Assembly: GCF_016106035.1 (NCBI RefSeq)
Contig: NZ_JADKPZ010000011.1
Span: 28,056-92,055, forward strand
Source of the DNA: Arcobacter vandammei
GTDB lineage: Bacteria > Campylobacterota > Campylobacteria > Campylobacterales > Arcobacteraceae
DNA: 64,000 nucleotides
Direction of reading: 5' to 3'
The position numbers and the translations under genes were made by a program. Positions 25,371-34,925 of the stretch are shown piece by piece; position 1 is the stretch's first letter, and the number at the start of each line of letters is the position of its first letter. The notes beneath the pieces are model-generated. The model did no database searches. It was not told the origin of the DNA and worked only from the letters and a program-made list of their open reading frames with translations.

Positions 25371-26237
25371 ATGAAAAGTTTTAATTTGGATTTTAAACTT
25401 ATAGGGTTACTTCTTTTAGTTTTAATATTTTTTGCTTCAAACTCAATCTTGGCACGAATGGCTATTTCTACACAAAATATTGATGCTTTTACTTTCACCT
25501 TTTTACGAACAATCTCAGCTATGTTTGTACTTTTAATACTATTTTTTTACAAAAATAAGAATTTAAAAATATCACTAAAAACAAACTATCTTGGTGGTTT
25601 TATGTTTTTTTTATATGCAATTTGTTTTTCATACTCATATATAAATATGTTTGCAGGTGTTGGAACTTTGATTTTATTTGCAGTTGTACAACTAACTATG
25701 ATTATTTTGGCTTTGTTTTTTAATGAAAAATTAACTCTTAATAAAATTATTGGAATAAGCATAGCTTTAGGTGGTTTAGTCTATCTTTTATATCCAAAAG
25801 ATGATTTTACAATTTCATATTTTCATACTTTTTTGATGTTTTTATCAGGAGCTGGTTGGGCAGTTTTTAGTGTAATTGGTAAAAAATCACAAAATGCAAC
25901 TTTAAATGCAACAGATAGTTTTATCAAAGCAACTATTTTTACTATAATTTTTGCTATTTTTTATCTAACTTTTTTTGAAAATAATTTTAAAATAGACTTA
26001 GCAACTTCTTTTATGGCAATACTTTCAGGTTCAATAACAACTGCTTTTGGAGTTTTTTTATGGTATTTTATTTTACCAAAAATAGAGATTATGACTGCAA
26101 GCATAGTTCAGTTAATAGTTCCAATATTGGCTATAATTTTAAGTGTTATATTTCTTGGTGAAGTTCTTACTTTTGAACTTGTTGTATCAACTTTTATAAT
26201 TCTTTTAGGAATATTTTTGGCTTTATATAGAAGATGA
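25371..26237 (+). CDS. DMT-family (EamA) transporter
   Basis: A 288-residue inner-membrane protein with ten hydrophobic helices in two five-helix EamA repeats (the first begins KLIGLLLLVLIFFASNSILAR, the second LMFLSGAGWAVFSVIGKKS). Family members export or import amino acids, metabolites or drugs; the substrate cannot be inferred. The frame is open from 25344, but the ATG at 25371 is chosen for the AAGGA box eight bases upstream. It is transcribed alone, with rpsB following from its own promoter. Confidence 0.85.
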   Translation: MKSFNLDFKLIGLLLLVLIFFASNSILARMAISTQNIDAFTFTFLRTISAMFVLLILFFYKNKNLKISLKTNYLGGFMFFLYAICFSYSYINMFAGVGTLILFAVVQLTMIILALFFNEKLTLNKIIGISIALGGLVYLLYPKDDFTISYFHTFLMFLSGAGWAVFSVIGKKSQNATLNATDSFIKATIFTIIFAIFYLTFFENNFKIDLATSFMAILSGSITTAFGVFLWYFILPKIEIMTASIVQLIVPILAIILSVIFLGEVLTFELVVSTFIILLGIFLALYRR

Positions 26238-26266
26238 AAATATGATTAAACAAAAATTAAATATAC

Positions 26267-26278
26267 TTTAGATAAAAT
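26267..26278 (+). promoter_or_regulatory. Extended -10 promoter of rpsB-tsf
   Basis: TTTAGATAAAAT with -10 TAAAAT at 26273-26278. It gives a leader of about 150 bases before rpsB, which contains the fold described at 26322-26393. Confidence 0.55.
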
Positions 26279-26321
26279 CACAGCTCTATTTTTTAAAACA
26301 AATTCGCTTTAAAACTTAGAA

Positions 26322-26393
26322 CCTCACATGTATCAATCCTTGTACGGGTTGTAGCAAAGAGATTTGCTATTAAGGGATACAGAGGCTAAACCC
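26322..26393 (+). ncRNA. Structured rpsB leader with possible pseudoknot
   Basis: Nested complementary arms are visible: CCTC (26322-26325) with GAGG (26382-26385), GTATC (26330-26334) with GATAC (26376-26380), CCTT (26338-26341) with AAGG (26372-26375), and a perfect 7-bp hairpin TAGCAAA-GAGA-TTTGCTA (26352-26369). In addition GGGTT (26346-26350), internal to the fold, can pair with AACCC (26389-26393) outside it, a pseudoknot. It lies 40 bases before the rpsB start. S2 is known to repress its own operon in E. coli, so an S2-binding autoregulatory leader is likely. Confidence 0.7.
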
Positions 26394-26433
26394 TATACAA
26401 AAATACAACAAATTAATTCAAGGAGAATTACTC

Positions 26434-27231
26434 ATGGTTACAATGAAAGACCTATTAGAGTGTGGTGTACACTTCGGACACCAAACAAGAAGATGGAATC
26501 CAAAAATGAAAAAATTCATTTTCGGTGTTAGAAAAAATATCTATATTATAGATTTACAAAAAACATTAAGATATTTCAGATATACATACAATGTTGTAAG
26601 AGATAGAGCAGCTGAAGGTCAAACAATGATTTTTGTTGGTACTAAAAAACAAGCTAGTGAAACTATCAAAAAAGCTGCAGAGAGTTGTGGAATGCCATAT
26701 GTAAACCACAGATGGTTAGGTGGAATGCTTACAAACTTTGGAACAATCAAAAAATCAATTAGAAAATTAGAAATTATTAAAAAAATGAGAGAAGAAGGGC
26801 AATTAGACCTTTTAACTAAAAAAGAAGCTTTAATGCTTACTAGAAAAGAAGAAAAATTAGAGTTATATCTTGGTGGTATCAAAGATATGAATAAACTTCC
26901 AGATATGATGTTTGTTCTTGATGCCGTTAAAGAAAAAATTGCAATTGCTGAAGCTAGAAGATTAGGAATTACAGTTGTTGCTCCTTTAGATACAAACTGC
27001 GACCCTGATGTTGTTGATTTACCAATTCCAGGAAATGATGATGCTATTAGATCAATTCATTTATTCTGCAACGAAATGGCTGCAGCTATGAATGAAGGAA
27101 AAGCAGCATTAGCTGATGCAAATGGAGAAGAAGTAGTTGAGCCTATTTCTCAAGCAGAAAAAGATGAGCTTTTAGCTGAAGCAGTTGCTGAAGGTGAAGA
27201 TCTTAACTTTGGAGAAGGAGAAGAAGCGTAA
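26434..27231 (+). CDS. rpsB: 30S ribosomal protein S2
   Basis: A 265-residue S2 protein of the small ribosomal subunit. The sequence starts [31 protein letters not shown], the family's N-terminal signature, and includes the PDMMFVLD and [21 protein letters not shown] blocks. A 30-residue acidic C-terminal tail follows the conserved core. An AAGGAGAA lies before the start. Its stop shares a base with the tsf start (TAATG). Confidence 0.98.
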   Translation: MVTMKDLLECGVHFGHQTRRWNPKMKKFIFGVRKNIYIIDLQKTLRYFRYTYNVVRDRAAEGQTMIFVGTKKQASETIKKAAESCGMPYVNHRWLGGMLTNFGTIKKSIRKLEIIKKMREEGQLDLLTKKEALMLTRKEEKLELYLGGIKDMNKLPDMMFVLDAVKEKIAIAEARRLGITVVAPLDTNCDPDVVDLPIPGNDDAIRSIHLFCNEMAAAMNEGKAALADANGEEVVEPISQAEKDELLAEAVAEGEDLNFGEGEEA

Positions 27232-28274
27232 TGGCAGTAACTCCACAACTAATTAAAGAGTTAAGAGAATTAACTGGTGCAGGAATGATGGATTGTAAAA
27301 ATGCATTAAATGAAACTAGTGGTGATATCGATAAAGCGGTTCAAGCTTTAAGAGAAGCTGGGCTTGGAAAAGCTGCTAAAAAAGCTGGAAATGTAGCTGC
27401 TGAAGGTTTAGTTGCTATCGAGATTAATGCTGATAATACAAAAGCTGTTATTTTAGAGTTAAACTCTCAAACAGACTTCGTTGCAAAAAATGAGAACTTT
27501 ATTAATTTAACAAAAGAGATTACTTCTCATGCTTTAGCAAATGGAATTAAAGATGCTGGTACTTTAAATTCTTCAACTATTGCTGGACAAGACTTTCCTA
27601 CATTTTTAGCAGAAAAAATTGCAACTATTGGTGAAAATTTAGTTGCTAGAAAATTAGAAAGTATTGAAGGTCAAGTTGTAAATGGTTATGTTCACGTAAC
27701 TGGAAGAACAGGAGTTATTTTAGCTGCTTCTTGTGATGCTGCTGTAAAAGATAAAGCTTCTGAACTTTTGAAAAAAATAGCAATGCATGCAAGTGCTATG
27801 AAACCAACAGTTATTTCATACAAAGATTTAGATCCAGCTTTTGTTGAGAGTGAAAATAGAGCTATTAGAGCTGAAATTGAAGCTGAAAATGAAGAGTTAG
27901 TAAGATTAAAAAAACCTCTTAAAAAAATTCCAGAGTTTGTTTCTAAGTCTCAATTAACAGAAGAAGCTATTGCAACTGCAAAAGCAAGATTTGAAGATGA
28001 GTTAAGAGCAGCTGGAAAACCTGAAAAAATTTGGGCAAATATTATTCCTGGACAAATTGAGAGATTTATCGTTGATAATACTCAATTAGATGGAAGATTT
28101 GCTCTTTTATCTCAAGCTTATGTAATGAATGATAAACAAACAGTTGAACAAGCAATTGCAGAAGTTGATGCTTCAATTAAAATTACATCTTATGTAAGAT
28201 TTGAACTTGGTGAAGGAATCGAGAGAAAAGAAGAAGATTTCGCAGCTGAAGTTGCAAAACAAATGGGTAAATAA
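27231..28274 (+). CDS. tsf: Elongation factor Ts
   Basis: A 347-residue guanine nucleotide exchange factor for EF-Tu. The N-terminal UBA-like domain (VKELRELTGAGMMDCKNAL region) and the TDFVAKNENF motif that contacts EF-Tu are clear; two EF-TS domains follow. It is longer than the E. coli protein (283 residues), as usual for this phylum. It is coupled to rpsB by a shared base. Confidence 0.98.
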   Translation: MAVTPQLIKELRELTGAGMMDCKNALNETSGDIDKAVQALREAGLGKAAKKAGNVAAEGLVAIEINADNTKAVILELNSQTDFVAKNENFINLTKEITSHALANGIKDAGTLNSSTIAGQDFPTFLAEKIATIGENLVARKLESIEGQVVNGYVHVTGRTGVILAASCDAAVKDKASELLKKIAMHASAMKPTVISYKDLDPAFVESENRAIRAEIEAENEELVRLKKPLKKIPEFVSKSQLTEEAIATAKARFEDELRAAGKPEKIWANIIPGQIERFIVDNTQLDGRFALLSQAYVMNDKQTVEQAIAEVDASIKITSYVRFELGEGIERKEEDFAAEVAKQMGK

Positions 28275-28313
28275 TTTATAGTTTATAAAAAACTATTATA
28301 AAAAGGATATGCA

Positions 28314-28997
28314 ATGAGTGAAAATTTTAACAATAGTCCACTCCTTGCATCCACACTTCTTGAAGCAAAAAATCTATCACATAATTTTGATTATGAACTT
28401 TTTAAAAATATCAATTTGAGCTTACAAAAAAAAGAGTCTATTGCGATAATAGGAACAAGTGGAAGCGGAAAATCAACACTTTTAAATATTTTATCTTCAC
28501 TTTTAAAGCCAACAACTGGAAATGTTGTTTTTCAAAGTAAAGATTTATACTCTTTAAAACAAAATGAACTTCTAAAAATTAGAAGAGATGATTTTGGAAT
28601 TATTTTCCAAGCTCACTATTTGTTTCGTGGTTTTAGTGCTATTGAAAATTTGAATATTGCTACACTTTTAAGCCATACAGATTTTGATAATAAGCTTTTA
28701 AAAGAGCTAAATATTGATCATGTTATAAATCAAGGTGTTGGAGAACTTAGTGGTGGTCAGCAACAAAGACTTTCTATTGCTAGAATTTTGATGAAAAAAC
28801 CAAAGATAATATTTGCAGATGAACCAACTGGAAATTTAGATAAAGAGACTGCAAAAGTAGTTATTAATACACTTTTTAGATATATACAAGAAAATGATGC
28901 AGGGCTTATTTTGGTAACTCATGAAGAGGAGTTAGCTTTTAAATGCGATAAAGTTTATAAATTAATTGATTTAAAACTAGTGGAGCTAAAATGCTAA
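28314..28997 (+). CDS. ABC transporter ATPase, LolD/FtsE-like
   Basis: A 227-residue ABC ATPase: Walker A GTSGSGKST near residue 50, Q loop IIFQAHYLFRGFSAIENL, signature LSGGQQQR, Walker B IIFADEPTGNLD and the H loop LVTHEEELA. The form resembles LolD, the lipoprotein-release ATPase, whose permease is not in the window. Such a stand-alone ATPase after tsf is, as I recall, also found in C. jejuni. It overlaps the next gene by seven bases. Confidence 0.88.
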   Translation: MSENFNNSPLLASTLLEAKNLSHNFDYELFKNINLSLQKKESIAIIGTSGSGKSTLLNILSSLLKPTTGNVVFQSKDLYSLKQNELLKIRRDDFGIIFQAHYLFRGFSAIENLNIATLLSHTDFDNKLLKELNIDHVINQGVGELSGGQQQRLSIARILMKKPKIIFADEPTGNLDKETAKVVINTLFRYIQENDAGLILVTHEEELAFKCDKVYKLIDLKLVELKC

Positions 28998-29827
28998 AAA
29001 AAGTTCTTTTAATTTGTGATACAACTATAATTGAGCATATTTTTGCACTAGTTTGTAAAAAAATGGATATAGATTTAACTATACAAAAATCTACAATTGT
29101 AAATGAAGAGTATGATTTTATAGTTGTTGATCAAGCTTTTATAGATGATAATTTTAACCACTATAAGCAATATACTAAAAGATTAGGAGCTATATCTTCA
29201 GAAGAGCTATCTTTTAGTAAGGCAAGAGATTTTATTATTCCTAGACCATTTTTACCTACAAAATTAGAAACAATATTAAAAGAACAAATCGAAACACTAT
29301 ATGATGATGAACTAAATTATAGTAGAAGAGAACAAAAATATAATAGCCTTGAAGAGGAAGATAAAACCTTTATTATTCAAAAAAATAGTATTGATAATAA
29401 GTCTATATTTTCAAATCCAAAAGTTATTGATGAAGATAGTAGTGAAGATGAATTTGCTTTTATTGATGAGAGTTTAGTAAATATTTCTTCATTAAATAAT
29501 GGTGGTATTCTTGATAACAATGAGCTTAGTAAAATAAATCATATTTTAAAAGAGGAGCAAATTCAAAATGAAATAGAGCTTGAGAAAAATGATTGGAAAG
29601 ATATATCTTCAATTATTGATGATGCTCTTGAAGAAGTTCGTGAATATGAGTTTGACCTTGCACAAAGTGAAGCAAAGAAATATAATCTAGTATTAAATAA
29701 ATTTGCTATTGAAGAGTTAAGACCATTTTTAGAGAAATTTGATCAAAGTGTGATTAACAAACTTGTAAATGGTGAAACAGTTGATGTGAAAATTAGTTTA
29801 AAAGAAGAGAGAGAAAATGGAAAATAA
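28991..29827 (+). CDS. Highly acidic hypothetical protein before gmk
   Basis: A 278-residue cytoplasmic protein. The N-terminal 100 residues (VLLICDTTIIEHIFALVCKK ... DFIVVDQAFID ... IPRPFLPTKLETIL) look like a degenerate receiver-type alpha/beta fold; the middle is very rich in Glu, Asp and Ser; the last 60 residues form a conserved-looking helical end (ELRPFLEKFDQSVINKLVNGE). An acidic protein in the same position before gmk occurs in Campylobacter and Helicobacter, as I recall. The function is unknown. It overlaps gmk by 11 bases. Confidence 0.8.
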   Translation: MLKKVLLICDTTIIEHIFALVCKKMDIDLTIQKSTIVNEEYDFIVVDQAFIDDNFNHYKQYTKRLGAISSEELSFSKARDFIIPRPFLPTKLETILKEQIETLYDDELNYSRREQKYNSLEEEDKTFIIQKNSIDNKSIFSNPKVIDEDSSEDEFAFIDESLVNISSLNNGGILDNNELSKINHILKEEQIQNEIELEKNDWKDISSIIDDALEEVREYEFDLAQSEAKKYNLVLNKFAIEELRPFLEKFDQSVINKLVNGETVDVKISLKEERENGK

Positions 29828-30431
29828 AGGTGCAATTTTAATTTTATCAGGTCCTAGTGGCTGTGGAAAATCTACACTTTTAAAAGAGATTTATAAAAAT
29901 ATTGAAAACTACTATTTTTCTATATCAACAACAACAAGAAGTCCAAGGGTTGGTGAAAAAAATGGTGTTGATTACTATTTTGTTAGCAAAGATGAGTTTG
30001 AAAAAGATATAGAAGATGGAAATTTTTTGGAGTGGGCAAAAGTTCATGACAACTATTATGGAACATCTTTAAAACCAATTATAGAAGCACTAAACTCTGG
30101 TAAGCTAGTAATTTTTGATATAGATGTGCAAGGTCATAAGATAGTAAGAAAAAAACTTAACTCTTGTGTAACTTCAGTTTTTATAACAACACCAACATTA
30201 AGTGTCTTAAAAGAGAGATTATATAGCAGAGATAGTGATAGTAGCGATATAATTGAAAAAAGATTGTTAAATGCACAAGAAGAGATAAACTCTTTTTTAG
30301 AGTACGATTATTTGATTATAAATGATGATTTACAAAAATCTACGAAAGAGATTTTGGCTATTGCAAATATAGCAAGAGCAAAAACAAAACTTTTTGATAA
30401 AGATATAGTTGTTAATAACTGGCTTAAATAA
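29817..30431 (+). CDS. gmk: Guanylate kinase
   Basis: A 204-residue kinase converting GMP and ATP to GDP and ADP. The P loop LSGPSGCGKSTL is at residues 8-19, TTRSPRVGEKNGVDYYFV is the GMP-binding region, and IFDIDVQGHK follows. Length is standard. The start lies within the acidic protein gene; a terminator follows at 30471-30494. Confidence 0.96.
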   Translation: MENKGAILILSGPSGCGKSTLLKEIYKNIENYYFSISTTTRSPRVGEKNGVDYYFVSKDEFEKDIEDGNFLEWAKVHDNYYGTSLKPIIEALNSGKLVIFDIDVQGHKIVRKKLNSCVTSVFITTPTLSVLKERLYSRDSDSSDIIEKRLLNAQEEINSFLEYDYLIINDDLQKSTKEILAIANIARAKTKLFDKDIVVNNWLK

Positions 30432-30470
30432 TAGAAAATATAAGTAGATTTAAGCTCTTAAGTTTAGAGA

Positions 30471-30494
30471 AAGAAATCCAAAAGAGGATTTCTT
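30471..30494. terminator. Convergent terminator between gmk and the EAL gene
   Basis: AAGAAATCC, loop AAAAGA, GGATTTCTT: a perfect 9-bp stem between converging genes, with T-rich sequence after it on the plus strand. Confidence 0.65.
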
Positions 30495-30496
30495 AT

Positions 30497-32116
30497 TTAA
30501 ATAATATCATTGTAGCTTATAGGTTTTGAGAAGTAAAAACCTTGAGCTGAATCTATATTTAGCTCTTTTATTTTATTAAAAATCTCTTCACTAGCTACAA
30601 ACTCAGCAACAGTTTTAATATGGAACTCTTTTGCAATATTTGATATTGTTTTTACAATAATTTCCAAATCTTTTGAATTATGAATATCTTTTATTAAAGA
30701 GCCATCAATTTTTATAAAATCAACATTTAATCTTGATAATAGGTGGAAATTTGAATAACCAGCACCAAAATCATCTATTCCAACTAAACAATTATAAGCT
30801 GATACTTTTTTTATAAACTTCTCAACTAAATCAAAATCAGAAATCTCTTCACTTTCTAAAATTTCAAACTCTAAATGTGAAGTAAACTCTTTATTTTTTT
30901 CTAGGAAATTATAGATATAAGCTGTAGTTTTTTCATTTGACAAGTCATCATAAGAGATATTTATCGATACTCTTTTTTGCTTATTTTTTATTAATTTTAA
31001 AGAGTCATCCAAAATAACTTGCACGATATTTGGATACATTTTTGTTTTTTTAGCAATTTGTAAAAAACTATATGGTCCAAACTCAACACCTTCTGGAGAT
31101 ATATATCTAATTAAAGCTTCATATTTTACAGTTTCTTGTGTTTTTGTATCTACTATTGGTTGGAAAAATGCTTGAAGAAGGTTATCTTTGAAACCTTGTT
31201 TTAGCTGTTTAATCCATTTTATATTCTCTTCAAAAGATTGTTGGATTTTGTACGATTCATCATAAATCATAATTTTTTGGAATCTTTTTCTAGCATAAGA
31301 GATAATTCTTTGAGAATATTTGTAAGCTAGTAAACCTTTGCTTTTTGCGATACCAATAGTAACATTTATATCTATCTCATTTTCATCTACATAAAATGAT
31401 TCAAGTTCAATTTTATCAATAAATGCTCTACAAAAGTTATAGAACTCATCTGTTGATGAAGCTTTGTTTGCTAAAATCGCAAATTTATCAGATTCAATTC
31501 TATATATTGAGTATAAATCTTTTACAAAATAATCTTTTAATTTTTGTGTAAATTCATATAAGATTTTATCTCCAATAGCTTCACCAAAAAGGTCATTTAT
31601 TGTTGAAAACTCATCTATATCAATCAAAGCAACTAAATCAGACTCATTTTTTTGTAAATCTTTTTTAAGTTTATTTCTATTTGATAATTTTGTAAGTTTA
31701 TCTGTATATAAATCTTTTAATTCGTGGTAGATTAAAGATTGACTCATAGCTTGAAGAAGTTTCGTAATATCAATTGGCTTTAAAACATATTTATCTACAC
31801 CTATATCAATAGCTTCAAGTAAGTACTCTTTGTTTGAAAAGGCTGTTGTTACAATAACTGGGATATTTAAATTTGTCTCTTTTAGCTTTTTGATAAAATC
31901 TAAACCATTTAAAATTGGCATATTTATATCAGTTATTATTAAATCAATTTCATCCTCATGTTCCAAAAAAAGCTCATAAGCCTCTTTACCATTTGTTGCA
32001 ATATACTGATTTTTTGTGAAAGATTTTAAAATAGATGAAGTTACATCTCTTAAATCTGCTTCATCTTCAGCATATAAAATTGTTACATTTTTTAGAATAT
32101 CAATATTTTCTGTCAT
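30497..32116 (-). CDS. Response regulator with degenerate GGDEF and EAL domains
   Basis: A 539-residue cytoplasmic protein: receiver domain (about 10-125; acidic YAEDEADL, phosphoacceptor in LIITDINMP, Lys in VLKPID), a GGDEF domain whose signature reads RIESDKF and is therefore probably inactive, and an EAL domain with YEALIRY, EILESEEI, DDFGAGYSNF and KIDGSLI, which keeps the catalytic residues. It should degrade cyclic di-GMP when phosphorylated. The frame is open to 32155, but the ATG at 32116 (MTENIDIL) starts at the domain boundary and has AAAGAG upstream. Its partner kinase is not nearby. Confidence 0.87.
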   Translation of the reverse strand: MTENIDILKNVTILYAEDEADLRDVTSSILKSFTKNQYIATNGKEAYELFLEHEDEIDLIITDINMPILNGLDFIKKLKETNLNIPVIVTTAFSNKEYLLEAIDIGVDKYVLKPIDITKLLQAMSQSLIYHELKDLYTDKLTKLSNRNKLKKDLQKNESDLVALIDIDEFSTINDLFGEAIGDKILYEFTQKLKDYFVKDLYSIYRIESDKFAILANKASSTDEFYNFCRAFIDKIELESFYVDENEIDINVTIGIAKSKGLLAYKYSQRIISYARKRFQKIMIYDESYKIQQSFEENIKWIKQLKQGFKDNLLQAFFQPIVDTKTQETVKYEALIRYISPEGVEFGPYSFLQIAKKTKMYPNIVQVILDDSLKLIKNKQKRVSINISYDDLSNEKTTAYIYNFLEKNKEFTSHLEFEILESEEISDFDLVEKFIKKVSAYNCLVGIDDFGAGYSNFHLLSRLNVDFIKIDGSLIKDIHNSKDLEIIVKTISNIAKEFHIKTVAEFVASEEIFNKIKELNIDSAQGFYFSKPISYNDII

Positions 32117-32222
32117 TAAAACACTCTTTGAATTATAATAAGATATAATACACAAAAAAACTTAAGAATTAAGTAAGTTTAGAAATAAATAATTTTTTTA
32201 AGGTGTTGTTTAAGGAGAATAT

Positions 32223-34646
32223 TTGTCAATAGTAGAGTGCAATCATTGTCATTTATCATTTGATGAGAAAATAATGATAAAAGAGAATGATTTAAATTTT
32301 TGTTGCGGTGGTTGTCAAAATGTTTATCATATTTTAAAAAGTGAAAATCTTGACTCTTTTTATGAAAAACTGGGAAATAAAACATTAAAAGCCCCTTTAC
32401 AAGTATCAAATAGAGATTTAGAAAAATTTGATTCTCAAAATTTTTTAGATAATTATACAAGTCTTACAAAAGATGGTTTTACTCAAATTGATTTGATTTT
32501 AGAGGGAATTCATTGTGCCGCTTGTGTTTGGTTAAATGAGAAGATTTTATATGATACAAAAGGGATTATTGAAGCAAATATAAATTTTACAACAAACAAA
32601 GCTAGAATAATTTATAACCAAGAGTTGTTAAAATTAAGTGAGATTATAAAGAAAATTAGAAGCATTGGTTACAATGCATATGCTTATGATTCAAGTGTAG
32701 CAGATGAACAAGCAAGTAAGGCAAAGCAAGATTATTTTATAAGAATTATGGTTGCTGTTGTTTGTACTATGAATATTATGATGTTAAGTGTTGGTAAATA
32801 TACAGGTTTCTTTACAGGAATGAGTGCTGAAGTTAAACATATGATTCATATTGCTGAGTTTATTCTTACAACACCTGTTTTGTTTTATAGTGGTTTTGTT
32901 TTCTACAAAGGTGCATATTTTGGAATAAAAAACCGTATGGTAAATATGGATTTACTTGTAAGTTCTGGTGCTACTATGACTTATATTTACTCTTTATTTA
33001 TTCTTTTTGGGGCAAAAGGTGAGAGCTATTTTGACTCTGTTTCTATGATTATTACCTTTGTTTTAATTGGAAAATATCTTGAAGTAATAGGGAAAAAATC
33101 GGCTATTGATACTCTTGATAAGATAAAATCAACAATTCCTCTTGAAGCTTTGGTTATACAAAATGGGCAAAAAATCGTAAAGGCTCTAAATGAGCTAAAA
33201 GTAGGGGATATAATAGAGCTTAAAATTGGAGAAAAAGTTCCTGTAGATGGAAAAATAATTTTTGGAAGTGCCTCTTTTGATGAGTCAAGTCTAACTGGTG
33301 AGAGTTTGCCAGTTTTTAAAAATATTGGTGATACTCTTTTTAGTGGAACTGTTATTTTGGACTCTTTGATTCATTTTGAAGTTACAAAAGATTTTAAAAA
33401 CTCAACTTTTTCATCTATTGTTACACTTTTGGAAGATTCACTAAACTCAAAACCAAAAATTCAAACTTTGGCAAATATGCTTTCAAGAAGATTTAGTATT
33501 ACTATTTTAAGTATAGCTCTTGCTACTTTTTTAGTTTGGTATTTTTTTGGGCTTGATTTAGGCTTTTATTTTGAAAATACAAATCAGTTTGAAAGGTCGT
33601 TTATAACAGCTGTTTCTGTTGTAGTTATTGCATGTCCTTGTGCCTTGGCACTTGCAACTCCAATGGCAAGTTTAGTTGGTATTTCAGAGTTAGCAAAAAA
33701 ATCCTTGCTTTTTAAAGAGGCAAAATATATAGAAACTTTAGCAAATGCTACAACTATTGTTTTTGATAAAACAGGAACTTTGACAAAAGGGGAGCTTGAA
33801 GTAAGTAGTGCAGAGTTTTTTAGCAAAGATGAAGAAGATATAAATCTTCTATATTCGCTACTTGATAGCTCAACTCACCCTGTTAGTTTAGCTGTTAAAA
33901 AATATATAGAAAAAAATTATGAGTATAAATCTTTGGCTTTGGAAGATATAAAAAATATTGAAGCAAAAGGCTTAAGTGCTAAATATGAAAATAGTGAAAT
34001 TTTAGGTGGAAATATTGCACTTTTAAAAGAGTTTGAGATAAATTTTGAAAAACAGGCTCAAACTACACAATATATATTCGCAAAAGATAGAAAGGTTATT
34101 GCAAATTTTGAGTTAAAAGATGAGATAAAAGATGATGCAAAAGAGCTAATAGATTATCTAAAAGAGCAAAATATAAGTGTAACTATGCTTACAGGAGATA
34201 ATGAATTTGTAGCTTCAAATGTAGCAAAAACTTTAGGAATAGCAAATTTCCAAGCAAATTTATCACCAAAACAAAAAGCAGATTTTGTAAGAGCCAGAAA
34301 AGAAAATGGCGAAATAGTTGTAATGGCAGGAGATGGTGTAAATGATAGTGTGGCTTTAAGTTTTAGTGATGTTGCTATTGCTATGGGAAATGGAGCTGAT
34401 ATTTCTATGATGGTTTCAGATATTGTACTTTTAAGCTCAAAACTAAAGTCTTTAAAAGATGCCTTTATAATCTCAAAAAAGACATACAAGCATATAAAAC
34501 AAAACTTGATTTTCTCTTTGCTTTATAATGCTCTTACAATTCCCATAGCTATGATGGGATATATAATCCCACTTTTTGCAGCTTTATCTATGAGTTTAAG
34601 CTCTTTGGTTGTTGTATTTAACTCTTTAAGAATAAAATTAAAATAA
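32223..34646 (+). CDS. ccoI: Copper-type P1B ATPase for cbb3 oxidase (CcoI/FixI)
   Basis: An 807-residue heavy-metal P-type ATPase. It has an N-terminal Cys-rich domain (CNHCHLSF ... CCGGC), an HMA domain with CxxC (GIHCAACVWL near residue 98), the CPC metal motif IACPCALALATP, DKTGTLT, the HP-type loop and GDGVNDSVAL. The double N-terminal metal module plus the following ccoS identify CcoI, which supplies copper for assembly of cbb3 cytochrome oxidase. The start is TTG with AAGGAG eight bases upstream. The same ccoI-ccoS and divergent cytochrome c arrangement is known to me from C. jejuni. Confidence 0.92.
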   Translation: MSIVECNHCHLSFDEKIMIKENDLNFCCGGCQNVYHILKSENLDSFYEKLGNKTLKAPLQVSNRDLEKFDSQNFLDNYTSLTKDGFTQIDLILEGIHCAACVWLNEKILYDTKGIIEANINFTTNKARIIYNQELLKLSEIIKKIRSIGYNAYAYDSSVADEQASKAKQDYFIRIMVAVVCTMNIMMLSVGKYTGFFTGMSAEVKHMIHIAEFILTTPVLFYSGFVFYKGAYFGIKNRMVNMDLLVSSGATMTYIYSLFILFGAKGESYFDSVSMIITFVLIGKYLEVIGKKSAIDTLDKIKSTIPLEALVIQNGQKIVKALNELKVGDIIELKIGEKVPVDGKIIFGSASFDESSLTGESLPVFKNIGDTLFSGTVILDSLIHFEVTKDFKNSTFSSIVTLLEDSLNSKPKIQTLANMLSRRFSITILSIALATFLVWYFFGLDLGFYFENTNQFERSFITAVSVVVIACPCALALATPMASLVGISELAKKSLLFKEAKYIETLANATTIVFDKTGTLTKGELEVSSAEFFSKDEEDINLLYSLLDSSTHPVSLAVKKYIEKNYEYKSLALEDIKNIEAKGLSAKYENSEILGGNIALLKEFEINFEKQAQTTQYIFAKDRKVIANFELKDEIKDDAKELIDYLKEQNISVTMLTGDNEFVASNVAKTLGIANFQANLSPKQKADFVRARKENGEIVVMAGDGVNDSVALSFSDVAIAMGNGADISMMVSDIVLLSSKLKSLKDAFIISKKTYKHIKQNLIFSLLYNALTIPIAMMGYIIPLFAALSMSLSSLVVVFNSLRIKLK

Positions 34647-34659
34647 GGAAAATTATAAA

Positions 34660-34890
34660 ATGATAGATGATACACTATTTTTTATGTTAGCAGTTGGTTT
34701 ATTGGTATCTGGATTAATGCTGTTTTTATTTATATGGGCTGCTAAATCTGGTCAATTTGATGATTCAAATAAAGTTACACAAGGTTTACTTTTTGATAGT
34801 GTTGATGATTTAAATGATGCTATAAAAAAAGAGAACTCTATAGAAGAGTCAAAGAAACAGAAAAATGAACAAAAAAAAGAGGAAGAGTAA
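34660..34890 (+). CDS. ccoS: cbb3 oxidase assembly protein CcoS
   Basis: A 76-residue protein with one helix (MIDDTLFFMLAVGLLVSGLMLFLFIWA) followed by KSGQFDD, the CcoS signature, and a charged Lys/Glu tail. CcoS is required to insert heme and copper cofactors into cbb3 oxidase. It follows ccoI by 13 bases and ends in a terminator. Confidence 0.92.
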   Translation: MIDDTLFFMLAVGLLVSGLMLFLFIWAAKSGQFDDSNKVTQGLLFDSVDDLNDAIKKENSIEESKKQKNEQKKEEE

Positions 34891-34902
34891 AACTCTTCCT
34901 CT
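34878..34902. terminator. Convergent terminator between ccoS and cytochrome c
   Basis: AGAGGAAGAG, loop TAAAA, CTCTTCCTCT: a perfect 10-bp stem overlapping the ccoS stop, preceded by eight As that would form a U-tract for the minus-strand cytochrome transcript. Confidence 0.7.
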
Positions 34903-34925
34903 AGGTTTGAAAAAATAAATTTAAA

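Noticed and set aside
30497..32116. Annotation as an active diguanylate cyclase.
   Set aside because: The GGDEF signature is ESDKF, which lacks the needed residues; only the EAL part looks active.
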